From: DASSBQ01 sp035250505
GTDB taxonomy: Bacteria > Nitrospirota > Nitrospiria > Nitrospirales > Nitrospiraceae
Direction of reading: 5' to 3'
Assembly: GCA_035250505.1 (NCBI GenBank)
Contig: DATFFC010000075.1
Span: 1 to 23,830 of the forward strand
Length of the DNA: 23,830 nucleotides
Every line of letters starts with the position of its first letter. Position 1 is the stretch's first letter. Shown in pieces: positions 6,593 through 15,553 of the stretch. A program made the position numbers and the translations under genes. The notes below the pieces were generated by a model that saw only the letters and a list, made by a program, of their open reading frames with translations, had not been told where the DNA came from and searched no databases.

Positions 6593-7580
6593 TATCAATG
6601 TAGGCTTTGTTCTTCAGGTCCGCCATCCAGGTCTGATACTGATCCTCGCTCTTCTGCTGAAACACGAGCGATCGTATTTCCGCTTTGACTTCCTCGAAAG
6701 GACGGAACTGGCGGGGTTTCTTGTCGTCCACGCGGAGGATATGCAGCCCGTCGGGACTTTCAACGACGTCGCTGATGCCGCCGATCGGCAGCGGGGCCAG
6801 GGCCTGTTCGATGGAGGGTATTAGTTCGCCTTGCCGCACCAATCCTAGGCGCCCTCCTCGCGCCGCGTTCAGCCCTTCCGAGAACCGGAGGGCGAGATCT
6901 TCAAAGTTGTCGCCCTGCTTGAGGGCCGCCACGATGGCTTCGGCTCGGCCTCGCGCCGCACCGTCGTCCTGGTTCTGAGGGCGGATGAGGATCTGGCTCA
7001 ATTGATACTCTTCGGGGTACGCAAACCGATCTTGGTGTTCCCGGTAATACCGCAGCATATCGGCATCACCGACCATGACGACGCTGCGCACCTCCCGGTC
7101 CACGACCCGCATTAAGAGTAGCTCCTCCTTGATCGTGGTGCGCGAGCCGGTCGCGACTCTCTTGTCGCCTTGCTTCTTCAGCTCTTCGACGGCTTGGGAG
7201 ATTTCCTGATCGGTGACTTCGATGCCTTTCATCTTCGCTGCCTGCAGTTGCAGCCGGCGCTCGATCATCTTGGTGAGCGCCACGTACTCGGCGGCTTTCA
7301 GACGGCGTTCAACATCCTGTCCCTGATACCGCTGCCTGATGCGTTCCTGCTCCGGAGGCAGCTCGCGCTTGATCTCCGATAACATGATGAGATCTGAGTT
7401 CACGATCGCCACGATGCGGTCTTCCAGCTTGGCCTGCGTGTCCGCCGGCATCAGCAACCACAGAGCGAGAAGCGCGAACACGAGCCGCCCGTTCCATCCG
7501 GCGAGCGCCGGGCGAAAGGGTCTACCTGCACACTTCAACCACGATGACGGAACAGCTCTGCGACGGGTACGGCCTATCAT
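6582..7580 (-). CDS. SurA-like periplasmic peptidyl-prolyl isomerase/chaperone
   Basis: Periplasmic folding factor for outer-membrane proteins. Using ATG7580 the product has 332 residues. It has a basic N-terminus, a hydrophobic core GRLVFALLALWLLMPADTQA with a probable signal-peptidase cut after Ala50, and then the SurA_N chaperone region that starts EDRIVAIVNSDLIMLSEIKREL. One parvulin (PpiC-type) domain follows, from YQLSQILIRPQN to DGLHILRVDDKKP. E. coli SurA has two parvulin domains; this one has one. An in-frame GTG at 7670 would add 30 residues and make the signal sequence implausibly long, and ATG7580 itself lacks a clear ribosome site, so the start is uncertain. It is the last gene of the gmhA-to-surA unit, 138 bases after the PpiC lipoprotein gene. 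Confidence 0.88.
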   Translation of the reverse strand: MIGRTRRRAVPSSWLKCAGRPFRPALAGWNGRLVFALLALWLLMPADTQAKLEDRIVAIVNSDLIMLSEIKRELPPEQERIRQRYQGQDVERRLKAAEYVALTKMIERRLQLQAAKMKGIEVTDQEISQAVEELKKQGDKRVATGSRTTIKEELLLMRVVDREVRSVVMVGDADMLRYYREHQDRFAYPEEYQLSQILIRPQNQDDGAARGRAEAIVAALKQGDNFEDLALRFSEGLNAARGGRLGLVRQGELIPSIEQALAPLPIGGISDVVESPDGLHILRVDDKKPRQFRPFEEVKAEIRSLVFQQKSEDQYQTWMADLKNKAYIDIKF

Positions 7581-7718
7581 GGATGAATAGACATGATCAG
7601 GGGTTCGGGTCGGGACGGATTGTACACCAATTGAGGGCGGTTGCCATGGGGGTCCGGAGGGACCGGCCACGGGGAAAAAGAACCGGCGGGAATCGTCGGG
7701 GCGGCGAGCGCCAGAAGC

Positions 7719-8630
7719 TTACGGAGTCGAACGACTTTGGACCGTCTCATCGGTGACGTAACGAGCCGCGTCGGCGAGCCTGATCGTCGCCCCGGCTTTG
7801 AGTTCGGAGAACATATCGTCAAGCCGACTGCGGCGTTTCTCGGCCAAAAGCTCCTGCCTCAGCCGTTCCCTGGTGGCTTGATCGGCCTGAAGAATTTCCG
7901 GCTCCAGGGGGCTGACCTTCACCAGATAGTAACCCCGGTCCGTCTTCACCGGCTCGCTGATGACCCCGGGCCTGAGGCTTTGCACGATCTGGTCCAGATC
8001 GGGTTCGACCAGCCCCTTCCGGTAGGGGCCCAGATCGCCGCCCTTCACGCGGCTCTTTTCATCCGTCGAATAGCGGGCGGCAAACTTGGCGAAATTTCCA
8101 CCGGATTCGACCTGGCGTTTCAAATCTTTCGCGGCGTAGATATTGGGCAACAGCATAATCGAGACGTGGACCTTCGGATTGGCCAGAAGTTGGTCGGCGT
8201 GTTTCAACAAATAGGCGTCCATCTCTTCCGCAGACACGTCCACTCTCGCCTTGATGCGGTCCTTCAGCACCTCATCAAGGATGAGCTGCTCCTTGTAGCG
8301 CTGGGTCTTTTCCCGAATCTCATCGGATTGGTCGAGTCCCTGCTTGCGCGCTTCTTGAATCAGCAATTCGCGCATGATCAGTTCGTCGAGAAACCGTCGC
8401 TTGCCGCCTTCCTTCTCATAACGGGCGCGGGTCGCCGGCGAGAGGCCGTTCCATCGCACGTCGAATTCCGGTTGGGTGATTGCCCGGCCGTTGATCATTG
8501 CCACGACCGGATCGTCTTGTTGAGACTGCGTGCAACCGGTCCAGAGCGGAGCCGAGGTACAAAGAAGAGCGAAGATCAGCGGGAAGGCCCGGCTGGCGGC
8601 GGGCCGATGAATGCTATGCAGGCCGCTCAT
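7719..8630 (-). CDS. PpiC-type peptidyl-prolyl isomerase, probable lipoprotein
   Basis: The 303-residue product begins with a signal-like stretch SRAFPLIFALLCTSAPLWTGC. Cys33 would be the lipidated residue, although the lipobox (WTGC, with Leu one position early) is not canonical. A SurA_N-like segment DDPVVAMINGRAITQPEFDVRW follows, then a long helical region. A parvulin domain runs from KVHVSIMLLPN through YSTDEKSRVKGGDLGPYRKG to DRGYYLVKVSPLEP. It resembles PrsA/PpiC foldases anchored in the outer leaflet of a periplasmic membrane. The frame extends upstream to 8999 inside mfd, but ATG8630 lies 22 bases after the mfd stop and directly precedes the signal sequence. It probably works with the adjacent SurA-like protein on outer-membrane protein export. 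Confidence 0.88.
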   Translation of the reverse strand: MSGLHSIHRPAASRAFPLIFALLCTSAPLWTGCTQSQQDDPVVAMINGRAITQPEFDVRWNGLSPATRARYEKEGGKRRFLDELIMRELLIQEARKQGLDQSDEIREKTQRYKEQLILDEVLKDRIKARVDVSAEEMDAYLLKHADQLLANPKVHVSIMLLPNIYAAKDLKRQVESGGNFAKFAARYSTDEKSRVKGGDLGPYRKGLVEPDLDQIVQSLRPGVISEPVKTDRGYYLVKVSPLEPEILQADQATRERLRQELLAEKRRSRLDDMFSELKAGATIRLADAARYVTDETVQSRSTP

Positions 8631-8652
8631 ATGTGGTCGGGTCTCGAGATGG

Positions 8653-11600
8653 TTAAGGAAGCCGTTCGTTATGACTTGCCTTGGTGGTATCACAGAGTTG
8701 GAGGGTTTGCAAGGTTGCGTTGAGTTCCTGAAAGAGCGATCCCCAGTCTTCATGCGGCATTCGGAGCTCGAACGACAGCGGAGAGAGAAACCGCAGCCGT
8801 TTCTTGTGCTGATCCATGAGCCGGTGGACGGATGCCTCGGGAATCTTGGCCTTGGGATCAAACGTGATGACCAAGGCGTCCCCCTGGGCGACCACCGACT
8901 GTAGGCGGAGTTGCTTCGCCAACAGGCGAATCTGCATGACTTCGAAGAGCCGTTCGACCGGATCGGGTGGCTCGCCGTAGCGGTCCTGGACTTCCCCATG
9001 CATCAAAGCGAGGTCGCCCACCTGCACGCAGGACGACAGACGCTTGTACAACGAGAGTCGTTGGTGGCTGTCCGCCACATAGGTCTCCGGGATGAAGGCG
9101 GAGACGTTGAGCTGAAGCGTCGGGTCCGGCTCTTCTTCGACGAGTTGCCCCTTGAGCCGCTGTACCGCCTGCTCGACCATCTGAAGATACAGATCGAGGC
9201 CGATCGCCGCGATATGCCCGGACTGCTGTTTGCCCAAAAGGTTACCCGCCCCGCGGATCTCCAGATCGGCTGCCGCAATGCGGAAGCCGGATCCCAGCTC
9301 GGTGAACTGCTGAATCGCGTTCAAGCGCCTTTGTGCATCTTCCGTGAGCTGCCCCTCATCAGGAATCAGGAAGTAGGCGAAGGCCTGCTCGCCGCTGCGA
9401 CCCACGCGTCCGCGCAGTTGGTAGAGCTGCGCCAGTCCGAACGTGTCGGCGCGATGGACAATAATGGTATTGGCGCTGGGCACGTCGAGACCCGACTGGA
9501 TGATGGCGGAAGCGATGAGCACATCGGCTTCGCGATGAAAGAACTTCAGCATCACCGCTTCCAACAGCTTGGCATCCATCTGGCCGTGGGCCATGACCAT
9601 CCGCGCTTCCGGCACGAGCTCCTGCAGCCAGGCACCGGTGCGCTCCATGGTTTCGACGCGGTTGTGGACGAAATAGGTTTGGCCGCCCCGGCCCAGCTCG
9701 CGCAGGAGGGCTTCCCTGATGATTTTGTCGTTCGATCGGATGACCTGCGTACGAATCGCCAAACGACCCGGCGGGGGCGTATCAATGATGGAAAGGTCAC
9801 GGACGCTTGCCATCGCCATCTGCAGGGTCCGGGGAATCGGCGTGGCGGTCAGCGTCAGCACATCGACCTGCGTGCGCAGTTGCTTCAGACGTTCCTTGTG
9901 CCGGACGCCGAACCATTGCTCCTCGTCGATAATGACCAAGCCCAGGTTGCGAAAGACCACATCCTTCTGCAGGAGCCGGTGTGTCCCGATCACGATATCG
10001 ATCGCGCCCGACGCCGCCTCTTTCAAAATCGCCTTCGTCTCCTTCGGAGACTGAAAGCGCGAAAGGAGCGCAACCTTGGTAGGGAACGGCGCAAATCGCT
10101 CGGCAAAGTTGTCATAGTGTTGATGAGCGAGCAGGGTCGTGGGGGTCAGGACGGCCACCTGCCGATTTTCCTCGATGGCCTTGAAGGCTGCACGCATGGC
10201 CACTTCCGTCTTGCCATAGCCGACATCTCCGCAGACCAGACGGTCCATCGGCCTCGTGGATTCCATGTCGCGTTTGATGTCTTCGATGGCTTTGACCTGA
10301 TCCGGCGTCTCCTCGTATTCGAAGGCCGCCTCGAATTCATGCAGCATGGTGCTGTCTTTGCCGTACGACGTGCGCTGGACCAGTTCCCGGTTCGCGTACA
10401 GATCGACCAGTTCGTGGGCCATTTCTTCAATGTCTTTCTTGATGCGGGCCGTGGTCTTGGCCCAACTCGTTCCGCCCAAGCGATCCAAGCGCGGCACGTG
10501 AGATTCGGCGCCCGTGTAGCGCTGTACTTGATTGAGTCGATCCAAGGGCACATATAGCTTGTCCGTGCCGGCAAACTCCAAAATCAGAAAATCGCTGTCG
10601 AATCCCTGGACCGAGAGCCGTTGCAGGCCTCGGTATTTGGCGATGCCATGTTGCACATGGACGACATAGTCGCCGACGTTGAGGTCCTCCAGTGAAGAGA
10701 GGAACGTGGCGGCCTTGGACTTGGCCGGCGGCTTGTGGCGCGCGCCCTTGGCAAAGAGTTCTTCCTCGGTGAGGACGACCATCCGCAGGTCTTGCGAGAC
10801 AAAGCCCGCGGACAAATCCCCACAGAGCACGGCATAGGGACTTCGCTGTCCGCCGGATTCGGCCCAGGCGGTCGGCCTCCATTGGACGGCCGGCAAATCA
10901 TGTTCCAGCAAGAGGGCCGACAATCTTCCGACCTGCCCCTGGCTGCGGGCGACAATGACGACGGGGCCGTTGGTCCTGAGCCGCTCCAAAATCTCCAGGG
11001 TCTGCGTGAAGGTGATTCCGCGAAGGCCAAGACCTACGCTCGCCGGTGTCTGGGTCGGAACGGGCACGACCGGCTCCCATGAATCATCCGGCGCCGTCAC
11101 CGGGTCAAGCGCCAGGCAAGGACGGTCGGCGGTGCGATCGAGCACCTCCTCCCAGGAGACATACAGACGATCCGGGGTCGGATAGGGGTCCGAGGCCGTG
11201 CGGTCCTCGTGTCGAAGGTAACCTTCGTTGATAGCGGACCAGCAGTCGGCCGCTTCTTCTTTCAGTGCAGTGGGTCGATCCAGCACCAAGATCGGCTGAT
11301 CCTCAAAATAATCCAGCAACGTATCCATGTGGTCATAGACGGAGGGCGCGCGCCATTCGGCATCGGGGGCCAAGGGCCGGAGCGCATCGGAACTGGTTTC
11401 CGGCTGGATCAGTTCACGGGCCGGCAGAATCCACGCCTCGCGCACGCGGTCCGTCGATTTCTGGGTGGCGGGATCAAAAAACCGAATCGATTCGATCGTG
11501 TCTCCCAAAAATTCCACGCGGAGCGGATCCGGATAGGCGGTCGAAAAGATATCGACGATCCCGCCTCTGATACTGAACTGTCCTGGGATCTCGACCACCG

Positions 11601-12123
11601 TACTGCGCTGATACCCAAGCCGTAGCAGGCCGGAGACCAGCGATTCGCGCTCGAGCGAGGCGGACGGCTTCAGCGAAAACGTGGCGGAGCTGAAGACGTC
11701 GAGCGGCAGCACGCGCTGAATCACAGCCGGGACGGACGTCACGAGGATGGTCCGCTCGCCGTCGCGTAGTTGCTGCAAGGCTCTCATGCGCCGCGCAATC
11801 AGTTCGACATGTGGGGCGGTCGACTCATAGGGCAAGGTTTCCCACTTCGGAAAAAAGAGCAGTCGGTCGGACGAGACGTTGAAGAGGTGATGAAAAAATC
11901 GAAGGTCGTCGGCCAGGCGCTCGGCCGCCTCGTTTGTCGACGTGACGATCAGCCAGGAGCGGCGTTCCGGCGATGCCGACGATCGACCGTGAGTGAGCAA
12001 CGTGAGGGCCAGTGCGCCAGTCGGCCCATGCAGTCCGACAAGACAGGGTTTGCCGAGAGCCCGGTGCAGAGCGTCCCACACAGGGCCCAACCATGTGGTC
12101 AGATGTGAAGGAAGGGAAGACAC
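8653..12123 (-). CDS. mfd: Transcription-repair coupling factor Mfd
   Basis: DNA translocase that removes RNA polymerase stalled at lesions and recruits UvrA. The 1156-residue product is full length (E. coli 1148). It has the UvrB-like N-terminal module (about 1-360) with FFPKWETLPYE. The RNA-polymerase-interacting domain begins NVGDYVVHVQHGIAKYRG at residue 482. The helicase core has Walker A GDVGYGKT (632-639), Walker B DEEQ (733-736) and LTLTATPIPRTLQMA. The second RecA lobe carries SANTIIVHRADTFGLAQLYQLRGRVGRS, and a TRCF domain lies at the C-terminus. A large open frame on the opposite strand (8911-10557) is only its mirror. hldE-C ends five bases upstream, so the genes are almost certainly co-transcribed. 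Confidence 0.98.
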   Translation of the reverse strand: MSSLPSHLTTWLGPVWDALHRALGKPCLVGLHGPTGALALTLLTHGRSSASPERRSWLIVTSTNEAAERLADDLRFFHHLFNVSSDRLLFFPKWETLPYESTAPHVELIARRMRALQQLRDGERTILVTSVPAVIQRVLPLDVFSSATFSLKPSASLERESLVSGLLRLGYQRSTVVEIPGQFSIRGGIVDIFSTAYPDPLRVEFLGDTIESIRFFDPATQKSTDRVREAWILPARELIQPETSSDALRPLAPDAEWRAPSVYDHMDTLLDYFEDQPILVLDRPTALKEEAADCWSAINEGYLRHEDRTASDPYPTPDRLYVSWEEVLDRTADRPCLALDPVTAPDDSWEPVVPVPTQTPASVGLGLRGITFTQTLEILERLRTNGPVVIVARSQGQVGRLSALLLEHDLPAVQWRPTAWAESGGQRSPYAVLCGDLSAGFVSQDLRMVVLTEEELFAKGARHKPPAKSKAATFLSSLEDLNVGDYVVHVQHGIAKYRGLQRLSVQGFDSDFLILEFAGTDKLYVPLDRLNQVQRYTGAESHVPRLDRLGGTSWAKTTARIKKDIEEMAHELVDLYANRELVQRTSYGKDSTMLHEFEAAFEYEETPDQVKAIEDIKRDMESTRPMDRLVCGDVGYGKTEVAMRAAFKAIEENRQVAVLTPTTLLAHQHYDNFAERFAPFPTKVALLSRFQSPKETKAILKEAASGAIDIVIGTHRLLQKDVVFRNLGLVIIDEEQWFGVRHKERLKQLRTQVDVLTLTATPIPRTLQMAMASVRDLSIIDTPPPGRLAIRTQVIRSNDKIIREALLRELGRGGQTYFVHNRVETMERTGAWLQELVPEARMVMAHGQMDAKLLEAVMLKFFHREADVLIASAIIQSGLDVPSANTIIVHRADTFGLAQLYQLRGRVGRSGEQAFAYFLIPDEGQLTEDAQRRLNAIQQFTELGSGFRIAAADLEIRGAGNLLGKQQSGHIAAIGLDLYLQMVEQAVQRLKGQLVEEEPDPTLQLNVSAFIPETYVADSHQRLSLYKRLSSCVQVGDLALMHGEVQDRYGEPPDPVERLFEVMQIRLLAKQLRLQSVVAQGDALVITFDPKAKIPEASVHRLMDQHKKRLRFLSPLSFELRMPHEDWGSLFQELNATLQTLQLCDTTKASHNERLP

Positions 12124-12128
12124 TGGAA

Positions 12129-12629
12129 TTACGGTTTCGTGGTTCGGATTCTTTGAATGAGGGTGGTGGTTGAGACGCCGGGGACAAGCGGGATCGTGCG
12201 CACCGTTCCGCCTCGGGCTTCCACGATATCCCGTCCGACGATCTGATCGAGTGCCCAGTCGCCCCCTTTGACAAGGACATCCGGTTGCAGTTGGGCGATG
12301 ACGTCGGCGGGATCCGGCTCCTCGAAAATCACCACATAATCCACACAGGCCAAGGCAGCCACGACTTCAGCCCGTTGGTGATCGGGGACGATCGGCCGAT
12401 CGGACCCTTTGTCGAGTTTGCGCACCGACGCATCACTGTTTACCCCTACCACAAGCACATCCCCCGATGAACGGGCGGCCTGCAAATAGCGGGTATGGCC
12501 GATATGCATGAGGTCGAAGCAGCCGTTGGTGAAGACGATTTTGTGCCCCTGGCCCCGATGGTTCGCCAGCAGGCTCGCAAGCTGATCGCGGGATTTAATC
12601 TTACTCGCCGTCGAGGTTGCAGGTTGCAT
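12129..12629 (-). CDS. hldE: D-glycero-beta-D-manno-heptose 1-phosphate adenylyltransferase (HldE C-terminal type)
   Basis: Nucleotidyltransferase that forms ADP-heptose for the LPS inner core. With ATG12629 the product is 166 residues. It opens with KIKSRDQLASLLANHRGQGHKIVFTNGCFDLMHIGHTRYL, where H42-I-G-H45 is the HxGH nucleotide-binding signature. VNSDASVRKLDKGSDRPI and the C-terminal LVPGVSTTTLIQRI follow, as in RfaE domain II. The sugar-kinase half found in fused HldE is absent here, so a separate kinase gene (hldA/rfaE1) must lie elsewhere. A GTG at 12671 would add 14 residues, and neither start has a good ribosome site. It shares a transcription unit with gmhA, which makes the heptose phosphate that this pathway activates. 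Confidence 0.93.
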   Translation of the reverse strand: MQPATSTASKIKSRDQLASLLANHRGQGHKIVFTNGCFDLMHIGHTRYLQAARSSGDVLVVGVNSDASVRKLDKGSDRPIVPDHQRAEVVAALACVDYVVIFEEPDPADVIAQLQPDVLVKGGDWALDQIVGRDIVEARGGTVRTIPLVPGVSTTTLIQRIRTTKP

Positions 12630-12731
12630 ATGCAGGCATCTTATGGGCAGGGATCGGTCCGAATCAATCACCCGGTCGCATCTTCTCTCTGTGCCGGCGC
12701 CTGTGCCCGGCCCGCCGTCGATTGCCGGCGT

Positions 12732-13895
12732 CTACGAAGCGCCCGACTTGTCCGGTAGGCCGCCGAGGCGTACGACGTTCATCCCATGTTTGTCGATGAG
12801 CTGGTCCAAGGCGGCGACCGCCTTGTCTCGGCGTTGATCGAAGAGACCTTCCGTGGCCGGGACGAGATTGGTTAAGCCGAGCCCGATGAGGCGATAGCGC
12901 AGCGAAGGGACAAACACTGAATTGAGCGCGGCGCTGATGTGCGGCCACATGGCGGGATCGTAATTCGAGGGAGTGGGGAACCGCCGTTGCCTCGTGTGAA
13001 TATGGAACTGGCTGTCCTTGAGTTTGATGGTGAAGGCGGCGCTCGCTAATCCCTGCCCTCGCAGATCGTGGGCAAGTTCATTGAGAAACTCGCGCAGTAT
13101 TCCTTCCAGAACAATGCGATCGCCGGTGTCCTGCTCGAATGTGGTTTCATGACTGATGCTCTTCGCCTCTCGGTCCGGTACAACGGGATCATGGTCGATC
13201 CCTTGAGCGAGCGCTTGGACGGCCGGCAGCCGGCTGCCGAACAGATGGCGCAGCGGTCCGTCAAAGCGCGGGTCAATGAGATCGCCGATCAGCCGGATTC
13301 CGATTCGACTCAAGGCTGCGGCGGATTTGGGGCCGATGCCCGGCAGTGAGCGAACGGGGAGCGGCGCAAGAAATGAGGCTTCCTCCCCCGGAGCGATGAC
13401 GGCTAATCCATCGGGCTTGTGCGCATCGGCCGCGATCTTAGCCACTGTTTTTCCGGTCGCGACCCCGACCGTGCAGGTCAACCCCGTGGCTCGTCGGATT
13501 TCCTCTTTCGCGTGGCGGGCAAGCTGCTCGGGATCCGGCCGGCCGGCCTGGAGACCTGTCGTGTCGGCATAGAATTCATCGATACTGGTCCATTCGGTGA
13601 TGGGAAAGAGGCGATCGGTAATGGCCTGCATCTCGCGGTGCAGCTTGGCATAGAGCGCTCGATCGGGCGGGACGAGGATGAGTTGAGGACAGAGCCGCTT
13701 GGCTTGCACGGTCGGCATGGCAGAGCGGACTCCAAAACGCCGGACTGCGTAGCTGGCGGCGAGGATGATGCCACGCGGGGCCGGTCCTCCGACCGCAACG
13801 GGCTTCCCAGTGAGGGATGGGTCGGCGACGATGGCGGCCGACGCGTACATCGCATCGATATCACCGAAGAGAATCTGTCGCGGCCAGCGCGCCAT
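12732..13895 (-). CDS. dinB: Y-family DNA polymerase (DNA polymerase IV / DinB)
   Basis: Translesion polymerase. The 387-residue product contains the catalytic acidic residues Asp12 (FGDIDAMYAS) and Asp106-Glu107 (TSIDEFYAD). It has the fingers signature GIILAASYAVRRFGVRSAMP, the helix-hairpin-helix region VRSLPGIGPKSAAALSRIG, and the little-finger domain starting near SISHETTFEQD. Tyr17 occupies the usual steric-gate position. The length is slightly above E. coli DinB (351). A C-terminal clamp-binding peptide is not obvious; the tail ends GGLPDKSGAS. It starts 11 bases after the SprT-like gene, and no LexA-type box is visible because it lies inside the operon. Confidence 0.95.
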   Translation of the reverse strand: MARWPRQILFGDIDAMYASAAIVADPSLTGKPVAVGGPAPRGIILAASYAVRRFGVRSAMPTVQAKRLCPQLILVPPDRALYAKLHREMQAITDRLFPITEWTSIDEFYADTTGLQAGRPDPEQLARHAKEEIRRATGLTCTVGVATGKTVAKIAADAHKPDGLAVIAPGEEASFLAPLPVRSLPGIGPKSAAALSRIGIRLIGDLIDPRFDGPLRHLFGSRLPAVQALAQGIDHDPVVPDREAKSISHETTFEQDTGDRIVLEGILREFLNELAHDLRGQGLASAAFTIKLKDSQFHIHTRQRRFPTPSNYDPAMWPHISAALNSVFVPSLRYRLIGLGLTNLVPATEGLFDQRRDKAVAALDQLIDKHGMNVVRLGGLPDKSGAS

Positions 13896-13906
13896 GCATT
13901 ACCGGT

Positions 13907-14524
13907 TCAGGGATCGAAGTCCAGCACCAGTTGGCTGTACGAGCTTATCGTTCCTTGTCCTGCGGCGTGCCGCTCCAGTTCTTGGAGCGGTCCCCGGCAG
14001 ACGCCGCAGCGGTGCCGGCGTGGTTGGATCGTCCGCCGCCGTCGGCGGTACGTGTATCCACATTGTCGGCACCGCCAGACATAGCGGGCAAGCGCGTCGA
14101 TTTCCCGCTCAAGAGAGTGATAGACCGTGATCTGAAGGCCATCCTCATTCATCCGGCGCATCATCCGCCGAAAATCCGTTCCGTGATTCGGCCGCCGCTT
14201 GAGAAGATCGTATTGCCATTGATGGATCATCTCGTGGGCCAGCGTGGCGATCAGTTCGTCATCGCCTGGCTGCCGGCGGCTGTACAGTTGGCGGAAGAGC
14301 GGCAGGGACAAGCGGATGACCCGGCGATCGCGATCGGCATGGCTTGCGTGGGTCATTCTGGTCCGGGGACCGTAGCGGCTGTAGAAGAGTCCCATGGAGG
14401 TGGTCAATCGAGAGCTCCACAGAATGTGAATAGGGGGGAGGGCATTGCGAAAGTAGCGACGATTGAGTTGTGCCCATGTGGCTTGAAGATTGTGATGAAA
14501 GAGTTCCGGACAGGGCGATTTCAT
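13907..14524 (-). CDS. SprT-like zinc metalloprotease
   Basis: Predicted SprT/SPRTN-family protein of 205 residues. The zinc-metallopeptidase helix ATLAHEMIHQWQYD contains HExxH at residues 97-101. A third likely ligand, His114, lies in NHGTDF. The C-terminal part has two CxxC pairs (WRCRQCGYTY ... HRCGVCRGPL), the zinc ribbon typical of SprT domains. The upstream LNRRYFRNALPPIHILWSSRLT matches the family's substrate-side strand. In eukaryotes SPRTN removes DNA-protein crosslinks; bacterial function is poorly defined. Its position directly before dinB and two genes before mfd fits a DNA damage role, but that is inference from context. Confidence 0.88.
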   Translation of the reverse strand: MKSPCPELFHHNLQATWAQLNRRYFRNALPPIHILWSSRLTTSMGLFYSRYGPRTRMTHASHADRDRRVIRLSLPLFRQLYSRRQPGDDELIATLAHEMIHQWQYDLLKRRPNHGTDFRRMMRRMNEDGLQITVYHSLEREIDALARYVWRCRQCGYTYRRRRRTIQPRRHRCGVCRGPLQELERHAAGQGTISSYSQLVLDFDP

Positions 14525-14554
14525 GGCGGCGGCTGTGTTGGGGCCGTTCCTTTT

Positions 14555-15553
14555 TCAGCGGCCTTTCAGCTCTTCCAGGACCGAGGCTGCTAGGAGCGGC
14601 ACCATAATCTCGTGGTGTCCCGTCAGGGCATACCCTTTGCCGCCCTTCTGGGTAGGACGGCGCACGACGTTGGTCAAGGGGCGGTAGTGCGAGAGAAAAT
14701 CCATGTTCACAGTGGTGATGTCGCGCAGCTCGTAGCCCAGATTTCTGCCCAGGGAGACCGTCTTCAAGAAGACTTCAGGCAGAATCACCGCCGAACCGAC
14801 GTTCACATAGACACCGCCTTCCATCTCGGCGACGACCGCCGCCAGCCGGCGAAAATCCATCAATGAACAGGCACCGATGGCCGCGCCGTCGGCGGAGGGA
14901 TGCATGTGGATGATGTCCGTTCCGAGCGCGACGTGGACCGTGACCGGTACGCCGAGGCGCGCGCCGGTCGCAAGCAGGCTCGTGGCGCGATGGGGAAAAT
15001 CAGTCTTGTGACTCAAGATATAGTGACCGAGCGCTTCGCCGAGTCCTTGTCCCGCCTTCATGCCTTGCACAATGGCTTCATTCAGCATCCGTCCGGTTTC
15101 CTCGGCCATCCCGAACCGGCCTGAATCGATCTCAGCGTCCACTTCTTCGGATGTGTGGCCCATCAAGGCCAATTCAAAGTCGTGGATGATGACGGCACCG
15201 TTCATGGCGACGGCCGACACGATTCCTCGTTCCATCAAATGAACGATGATGGGTCCCAGGCCGACTTTAATGACATGGGCACCCATCCCCAAAATGACCG
15301 GGCGTCGCCGCCGGTGCGCGCGGACGATAGCCTGCGCGACTTCTCTCAGCGATTTGACGGCCAAGATGTCGGGGAGGGAGTCCAAGAAGGCCCTGAAGGA
15401 CCCCCCGCGACGCCAAACCTTTGCCAAATCATCCAGTTGGACTTTGCTGTGACGGCGCTGAAGCGGATAGGTCTTGAGCCGGGACACGTCGATCGGTTTG
15501 GGAAGGCCGGGACCTGTGCGTGACCGAGTGGGTCGTTTCGGACTATTTGGCAA
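14555..15553 (-). CDS. Conserved hypothetical protein, 332 aa (possibly deoxyhypusine-synthase-like fold)
   Basis: I do not know a confirmed function for this family. After a basic N-terminal tail it shows PIDVSRLKTYPLQRRHSKVQ, then a Rossmann-like segment VILGMGAHVIKVGLGPIIVHLMERG. Very regular motifs follow: AVAMNGAVIIHDFELALMGHTSEEV, GRFGMAEETGRMLNEA, HVALGTDIIHMHPSADGAAIG and GVYVNVGSAVILPEVFLK. The density of Gly/His/Asp motifs indicates an enzyme. The glycine-rich pattern and length recall deoxyhypusine-synthase-like proteins, but the catalytic lysine region of true DHS is not seen. Its start overlaps the end of gmhA by 11 bases, so translation is coupled; a role in sugar or nucleotide-sugar metabolism is a guess from this context. 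Confidence 0.85.
   Translation of the reverse strand: MPNSPKRPTRSRTGPGLPKPIDVSRLKTYPLQRRHSKVQLDDLAKVWRRGGSFRAFLDSLPDILAVKSLREVAQAIVRAHRRRRPVILGMGAHVIKVGLGPIIVHLMERGIVSAVAMNGAVIIHDFELALMGHTSEEVDAEIDSGRFGMAEETGRMLNEAIVQGMKAGQGLGEALGHYILSHKTDFPHRATSLLATGARLGVPVTVHVALGTDIIHMHPSADGAAIGACSLMDFRRLAAVVAEMEGGVYVNVGSAVILPEVFLKTVSLGRNLGYELRDITTVNMDFLSHYRPLTNVVRRPTQKGGKGYALTGHHEIMVPLLAASVLEELKGR

Noticed and set aside
7641..8723. 360-codon plus-strand frame opposite the PpiC lipoprotein gene
   Set aside because: Shadow of the minus-strand gene; no ribosome site and atypical composition.
8911..10557. 548-codon open frame on the plus strand opposite mfd
   Set aside because: It is the mirror of the mfd reading frame in GC-rich DNA; mfd carries all family motifs, whereas this frame gives a low-complexity His/Arg/Leu-rich product.
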